Shown here: piece by piece, positions 60,598-64,000 of the stretch
Layout of the letters: each line of letters starts with the position of its first letter
Position numbering within the stretch: position 1 is the first letter of the stretch
Source of the DNA: Palsa-1447 sp964550715
GTDB lineage: Bacteria > Verrucomicrobiota > Verrucomicrobiia > Opitutales > Opitutaceae
Direction of reading: 5' to 3'
Assembly (NCBI GenBank): GCA_964550715.1
Contig: CAZKAH010000002.1
Span: forward strand, 113,030-177,029
Length of the DNA: 64,000 nt
Translations under genes and position numbers: made by a program
Notes under the pieces: model-generated
The model's database searches: none
What the model was told of the DNA's origin: nothing
Seen by the model: only the letters and a program-made list of their open reading frames with translations

Positions 60598-61665
60598 AGC
60601 ACCTTCTATTCGCTTCGTCTTCGCGTGCTTTCGGGCATCGGTTTCTGCCTCGTCGCAGCTTTGATTCCGGCCTGCCGTCGCAAGGCGCCTCCGGTCACAC
60701 CCACGGCCTCCCCGGCTCCCGCGGTAACGCCGGCGGCTGCTCCAGTAGCGGCCGCTCCCGCTGCCGGAGTCCAACCGGAGGCCAGCCCGGGTATCCCGCC
60801 TCTTCCGCCTAACCCCGGCCAGCCCCCTGGTCCTACCCTGCCCGCCCGGGTCGCGACTCTGCCTCCGCTCGACCAACTGCTCTCGCCGATCGCGCTCTAT
60901 CCCGATCCGCTGATCGCACTGATCCTTCCCAGCGCCACCCTTCCGCCCGAAATCGAAATGGCAGCCCAATTCGTCACCAACCACGGAGACCCCAGTCTGA
61001 TCGCGGTGCAGCCGTGGACCGAGAGCGTCAAGGGACTCGCCCACTATCCCGAGGTTCTCCTCTGGATGAACAACAATATGCCCTGGACGCAGCAGCTGGG
61101 TAGCGCTTTCGCCAGTGACCCCGCGCAGGTCATGAACGCAATCCAGGACCTTCGCGCGCGGGCGCAGGCAGCCGGCACCCTCCAAAGCGGGCCGCAGGAG
61201 CAGGTCGTTACGGACGATGGTTCGATCGAGATCGAGCCGGTTCAGCCGGATGTCATCTATGTGCCGAGCTACGACCCGGACTTGGTCTATTTCGGGCCGC
61301 CGCCCGGCTATGCCGGCCCCTATTATTACTGGGGTGATCCCTATCCGATGGGGATTTGGCTGACCTATGATTTCAACTGGCGGGCGCGCGCTGTCTGGCG
61401 CGGCGATTGGTACAACTATCGACGCGAACATGGCGGCTGGGGCCGGCCGGTTGTGTTTGCTGAGGTGCGTTTTTCAAACGCCGGAAGACCAGCGCCCTGG
61501 AATGCCTCCGCCAATGCGGCCCGTTGGTCCGGCGCACCTCCGCATGATTTCGTCCGGGCGGCACCATTCCGTGACCGTCCTTTCGGAGCGCAGCCCCGGG
61601 CAAATTTCGAACGAGAAGGACCGAGACAGGAGGAGCGTGGAGACCGCGATCGCGGCCGCCGGTAG
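60598..61665 (+). CDS. DUF3300-domain lipoprotein (5' end in gap)
   Basis: The visible 355 residues begin within a signal peptide with a lipobox (LIPAC), followed by a Pro/Ala-rich linker (about 25-85). The DUF3300 domain follows: LDQLLSPIALYPDPLIALILPSAT, then VTNHGDPSL, ESVKGLAHYPEVLLWMNNN, and IEPVQPDVIYVPSYDPDLVY. The C terminus is rich in Tyr, Trp and Arg (DFNWRARAVWRGDWYNYRRE). DUF3300 lipoproteins are outer-envelope proteins of unknown function. The start codon is probably in the adjacent gap. It is divergent from hipBA. Confidence 0.82.
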   Translation, partial: STFYSLRLRVLSGIGFCLVAALIPACRRKAPPVTPTASPAPAVTPAAAPVAAAPAAGVQPEASPGIPPLPPNPGQPPGPTLPARVATLPPLDQLLSPIALYPDPLIALILPSATLPPEIEMAAQFVTNHGDPSLIAVQPWTESVKGLAHYPEVLLWMNNNMPWTQQLGSAFASDPAQVMNAIQDLRARAQAAGTLQSGPQEQVVTDDGSIEIEPVQPDVIYVPSYDPDLVYFGPPPGYAGPYYYWGDPYPMGIWLTYDFNWRARAVWRGDWYNYRREHGGWGRPVVFAEVRFSNAGRPAPWNASANAARWSGAPPHDFVRAAPFRDRPFGAQPRANFEREGPRQEERGDRDRGRR

Positions 61666-61783
61666 ACTTCCGAGGCCACGGGGCAGGCTGCGCAATCCCA
61701 TTTCGACATTCGGCGGAACCGGTCTGCCAATTCCCCGGTAGCCGGAACCATGGCCGGCTCCGGGAATAGGAAGCGAACGGCCT

Positions 61784-61812
61784 AAGCTGCCCAAACCTCC
61801 GTCGCTCGAGCC
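61784..61812. repeat. REP-like copy, partial hairpin
   Basis: TAAGCTGCCCAAACCTCC then GTCGCTCGAG. It agrees with the consensus on the AAACCTC...GCTCGA side, but the GAGG arm is degenerate. Confidence 0.45.
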
Positions 61813-62014
61813 ACCACGAAAGGGCGTTGGGCTCGCGAGTGCGCGGTACGCTCCAAGGACACAATTAAAGATTTTCCGATTTTCTTTAAAAGCTAAACCA
61901 GGCTTTTAAAGGCTCCGCTTGAAACATTCCTGCATGCGTCCTCTCGTCATCTCATTCTATTTCGATCTAAGCAGCTATACTTCAATTGGTTAAATCATAT
62001 TGAGGATGCTGAAA

Positions 62015-62040
62015 TTGGATCTGAGCCTTTCAGATACCAA
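62015..62040. promoter_or_regulatory. Inverted repeat upstream of the AbiE-type pair (distal)
   Basis: TTGGATCTGA (62015-62024) is mirrored by TCAGATACCAA (62030-62040) with one extra base in the right arm. It is a second candidate binding site for the antitoxin, about 65 bases before the start codon. Confidence 0.5.
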
Positions 62041-62071
62041 TTCCTTATTGATTGCTATCTTTGCTTAGATA

Positions 62072-62101
62072 TGCCTATTTTCGTCAATACTTAAATAGGC
62101 A
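62072..62101. promoter_or_regulatory. Inverted repeat operator candidate at the AbiE-type start
   Basis: TGCCTATTT (62072-62080) and AAATAGGCA (62093-62101) form a perfect 9-base inverted repeat 12 bases apart, ending 2 bases before the ATG. Binding there would block translation or transcription initiation, as expected of an autorepressing AbiEi antitoxin. Confidence 0.6.
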
Positions 62102-62103
62102 AT

Positions 62104-63156
62104 ATGAGGCAAATATCAGATATTCACAACGAGCGTGAGCTAGCTATCTCTGCCAAGGATTTTCTCCGCGAGGATCCGGACCTTTCGTGGCGTATCACAA
62201 TGGCGGAAAGCGGCCAGAGTACAGCTGATGCCCTCATTCGTTTGGAAGTTGCCGGGGAAACCTATCCGTTTCTCGCTGAGTTCAAATTGAAGCCAAGCTT
62301 CGATCTGATTCAAACTCTCGCGCACAGGGCAAAGCCCGCAAATCATACTTGGCTTCTCATTACCCCACGACTTACGGATCGTTTCGTCGCCCTTTGCCGT
62401 GAAGCTAACGTGGCGTGTCTCGATCTCAATGGACGCGCTTGGATTCGTCGCGATCCGCTTTATATCGATCGCGCAGCCCGGGATGACCACGCGCGAATCA
62501 TTGCGGTTCCTCCCCCACCCGACCTTTTTGCCCCTAAAAGTTCGCGCCTCGTTCGAGCGCTTCTCTCCAGTCGGCACGCCTGGACCCAAGGCGACCTCTC
62601 GGCACAGACCGAGCTAAGTCGTCCCCTTCTCTCACGCCTCTTAGCTACCGCGACTGAACAAGGTTTCGTCCAACGCTTGGGCAACCGGCGCGGGGGAAGT
62701 TGGAGCCTAACGCAGCCCGATGCATTGCTCGACGCGTGGGCTCGCCACGATGCCTGGTCTCGTCGAGTGACAGTTCATGAATATGCAATGCTTTTGCCTA
62801 AAGAGAAAGCGGCCTACGAGCTGACTGCAGCTTTTGGTCCAGCACGACTAGCCTTTACCCAATGGTTCGCCGCAGAGCTTCGGCACCCCTATACCGATTA
62901 TGGAGTCATTTCTGCTTACGTCAAAGAGTTGCCGAGCGACGACATTCTAAAAACCCTGAGCGCAAGAACGGTTCCGACCGGAGGCCGCCTATTGCTCATC
63001 CGCCCTAACGATGAAGGCGTCTTTCAGTTCACACAGACGGTCCAGGGCCTTACCCTCGCTTCTGACGCACAGATCTATCTCGATCTTTTGCAAGTCGGCC
63101 AACGTGGACCCGATGCGGCTCATGCCCTGCGAAACTGGGAGGGCTTCCGTCAGTGA
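62104..63156 (+). CDS. AbiEi-like antitoxin/regulator with nuclease-like N terminus
   Basis: This 350-residue protein has an N-terminal alpha/beta domain with a possible PD-(D/E)xK pattern: Asp in TADALIRLE and Glu-x-Lys in FLAEFKLKP (residues about 38-62). A winged helix follows (about 150-205, WTQGDLSAQTELSRPLLSRLLATA, RLGNRRGGSW), then a C-terminal domain. The arrangement resembles AbiEi-family antitoxins of type IV toxin-antitoxin systems, which bind DNA and neutralise the toxin indirectly. The next gene, overlapping by ATGA, encodes a nucleotidyltransferase-like protein, the usual toxin partner. Inverted repeats sit just upstream. The nuclease-like residues may be only structural. Not every family mark could be confirmed. 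Confidence 0.7.
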   Translation: MRQISDIHNERELAISAKDFLREDPDLSWRITMAESGQSTADALIRLEVAGETYPFLAEFKLKPSFDLIQTLAHRAKPANHTWLLITPRLTDRFVALCREANVACLDLNGRAWIRRDPLYIDRAARDDHARIIAVPPPPDLFAPKSSRLVRALLSSRHAWTQGDLSAQTELSRPLLSRLLATATEQGFVQRLGNRRGGSWSLTQPDALLDAWARHDAWSRRVTVHEYAMLLPKEKAAYELTAAFGPARLAFTQWFAAELRHPYTDYGVISAYVKELPSDDILKTLSARTVPTGGRLLLIRPNDEGVFQFTQTVQGLTLASDAQIYLDLLQVGQRGPDAAHALRNWEGFRQ

Positions 63157-63962
63157 AATATTCCCGACATGAGGACTATCACCCCGAGATGATCACCCTC
63201 TCGGAACGAGCCCTTTTGTCCATCTGGCCCAGTCTGGCCGACTACCACCGGGATCTCGTTCTGGTTGGAGGCCTGGTTACCCATTACATCTGCGTTTCCC
63301 AGGCGGATATCCTTCCCGCGGTGACTATGGACGTGGACCTTGGCATTACCTTGGCCGCAAGCCCACTCCGTTACGAAGCCATCTCCGCACGTCTGGCTGA
63401 GCTGGGCTTCAAACGCGAAGACCGCCGGTTCGTCAAAAGAATCGGCGGTATACCGATCCCGCTAGATTTTCTAATGGAAGCAGTGGATGAGCCGAACGCC
63501 GGTGCTCAGGATCAGCTCGCCGCGGCCGTGTTCCCCGGCATTGAACGGGCACTCTTGATCAATCGGGAATGCGCGATTTCAGGGCCCGATTTTTCCGGAA
63601 CCGAGCAGCGCTGCAACATCAGGGTTTGTGAAGCCGGTGCTTACTTGGTCCTAAAACTAAACGCTTTCGCTAGTCGGCAATTACCCAAGGACGCCTTTGA
63701 TATTCACCGAGCTGTTTTGCACTATGATCGGGGTCCGAGGGCAGCGGCGGCATTGTTCGCCGCCGAACAGGGCGTGAATTCTGGCTATCCTCAAGCCCGA
63801 GAGGCGCTGGCTAAATATTTTTCCGAACTTGGCCAAGAAGGGCCGCAGCACGGAGCTGAATTTTTTCTGGGTAAGAATCCCATCGGGGAAGCAGCGCAAG
63901 CGGAACGTCAACGCAGGTTGGAAGAGTTTGTTACCCTAGGCCGAACCCTCTTGGAAGAGTAG
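63153..63962 (+). CDS. AbiEii-like nucleotidyltransferase, probable toxin partner
   Basis: This 269-residue protein begins with a helix and then a nucleotidyltransferase-like core: VLVGGLVTHYI followed by TMDVDLGI, which gives the Gly-Gly...Asp-x-Asp pattern of the superfamily. The rest has RFVKRIGGIPIPLDFLME and GAYLVLKLNAFASRQLPKDAFDIHRAVLHYD, typical of AbiEii/DUF1814-like proteins. Known AbiEii toxins act by modifying tRNA or another nucleotide target, causing abortive infection or dormancy. It overlaps the upstream gene by four bases (ATGA) and would be cotranslated. Context and domain order support a type IV module; activity is inferred. The final 38 bases of the window show no further gene. 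Confidence 0.72.
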   Translation: MKYSRHEDYHPEMITLSERALLSIWPSLADYHRDLVLVGGLVTHYICVSQADILPAVTMDVDLGITLAASPLRYEAISARLAELGFKREDRRFVKRIGGIPIPLDFLMEAVDEPNAGAQDQLAAAVFPGIERALLINRECAISGPDFSGTEQRCNIRVCEAGAYLVLKLNAFASRQLPKDAFDIHRAVLHYDRGPRAAAALFAAEQGVNSGYPQAREALAKYFSELGQEGPQHGAEFFLGKNPIGEAAQAERQRRLEEFVTLGRTLLEE

Positions 63963-64000
63963 TAATCTCTTGCTTGGCATTTATTCCAGCAGCCGAGATA

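Larger units (their letters stand above)
61666..62103. other. Intergenic region, AT-rich in its second half
   Basis: These 438 bases hold no gene. The first part is GC-rich and has an REP-like copy (61784-61812). From about 61860 the sequence turns AT-rich, unlike the rest of the window, with two inverted repeats before the next start codon. The change marks the edge of probably acquired DNA. Confidence 0.7.

Noticed and set aside
61860..62103. Possible small RNA or tRNA in the AT-rich spacer
   Set aside because: No cloverleaf or conserved RNA fold could be recognised; the inverted repeats fit operators better.
1..64000. CRISPR array, rRNA or insertion sequence
   Set aside because: No regularly spaced direct repeats, rRNA-like stretches or transposase reading frames were seen anywhere in the window.

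Overview
The window is high-GC DNA from a Verrucomicrobiota-type bacterium, probably close to Opitutales. This is inferred from family content: a TonB-dependent receptor with an Opitutus-style plug leader, two DUF1080 proteins, two oligogalacturonate-lyase propellers, several Tat-tagged sugar enzymes, a DUF5684 protein and a TIR-TPR protein. No rRNA or tRNA is present to confirm it. The sequence is a draft scaffold with four runs of 100 N. Three of the runs are flanked on both sides by an identical 55-base sequence, so they are unmerged contig overlaps and not missing DNA.

Layout. (1) 1-13.5 kb, minus strand: the downstream part of a hybrid NRPS-PKS assembly line of four genes. In transcription order these are a bimodular NRPS, a one-module NRPS, a ketosynthase protein from which the acyltransferase has been lost, and a KS-AT PKS running off the left edge. 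The three NRPS genes and the KS gene are joined by ATGA start/stop overlaps. The adenylation codes read by eye suggest Leu-like, Thr, Leu. (2) 13.6-24.8 kb, plus strand: an SMP-30-like membrane protein, small membrane proteins, secreted unknowns, a striking fusion of an oligogalacturonate-lyase propeller with a serine beta-lactamase/esterase domain, a hybrid sensor kinase with its own periplasmic binding domain, and a chemoreceptor. (3) 24.7-45.3 kb: a carbohydrate-use region with a GH106-like glycosidase, an exported mannonate-dehydratase homologue, a LacI regulator divergent from a TonB receptor with a perfect palindrome between them, an Ldh2-family dehydrogenase, a fucose-permease-like MFS transporter, two DUF1080 proteins, a sugar isomerase, a Gfo/Idh oxidoreductase, a GH29 fucosidase, an exported DapA-like protein and an SDR. 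Together these suggest uptake and oxidation of deoxyhexoses or uronates from plant or algal polysaccharide. (4) 45.4-58.2 kb: two membrane glycosyltransferase-type proteins, an iron-exporting MbfA ferritin, a LarA lactate racemase, an HD-domain protein, a TIR-TPR protein, and a second, stand-alone oligogalacturonate lyase divergent from an alpha/beta hydrolase. (5) 58.2-64 kb: an accessory region with an ORF6N remnant, a HipBA module cut by a gap, a DUF3300 lipoprotein, an AT-rich spacer, and an AbiE-type toxin-antitoxin pair preceded by inverted repeats.

A small dispersed repeat family (a GAGG...CCTC hairpin, a CCATTTGGATTTGA tail and a start-codon-bearing distal end) occurs several times from 44 to 62 kb. 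At two places it appears to supply the start codon and the same first ten residues, MNLPTKPEGN, to two unrelated proteins.
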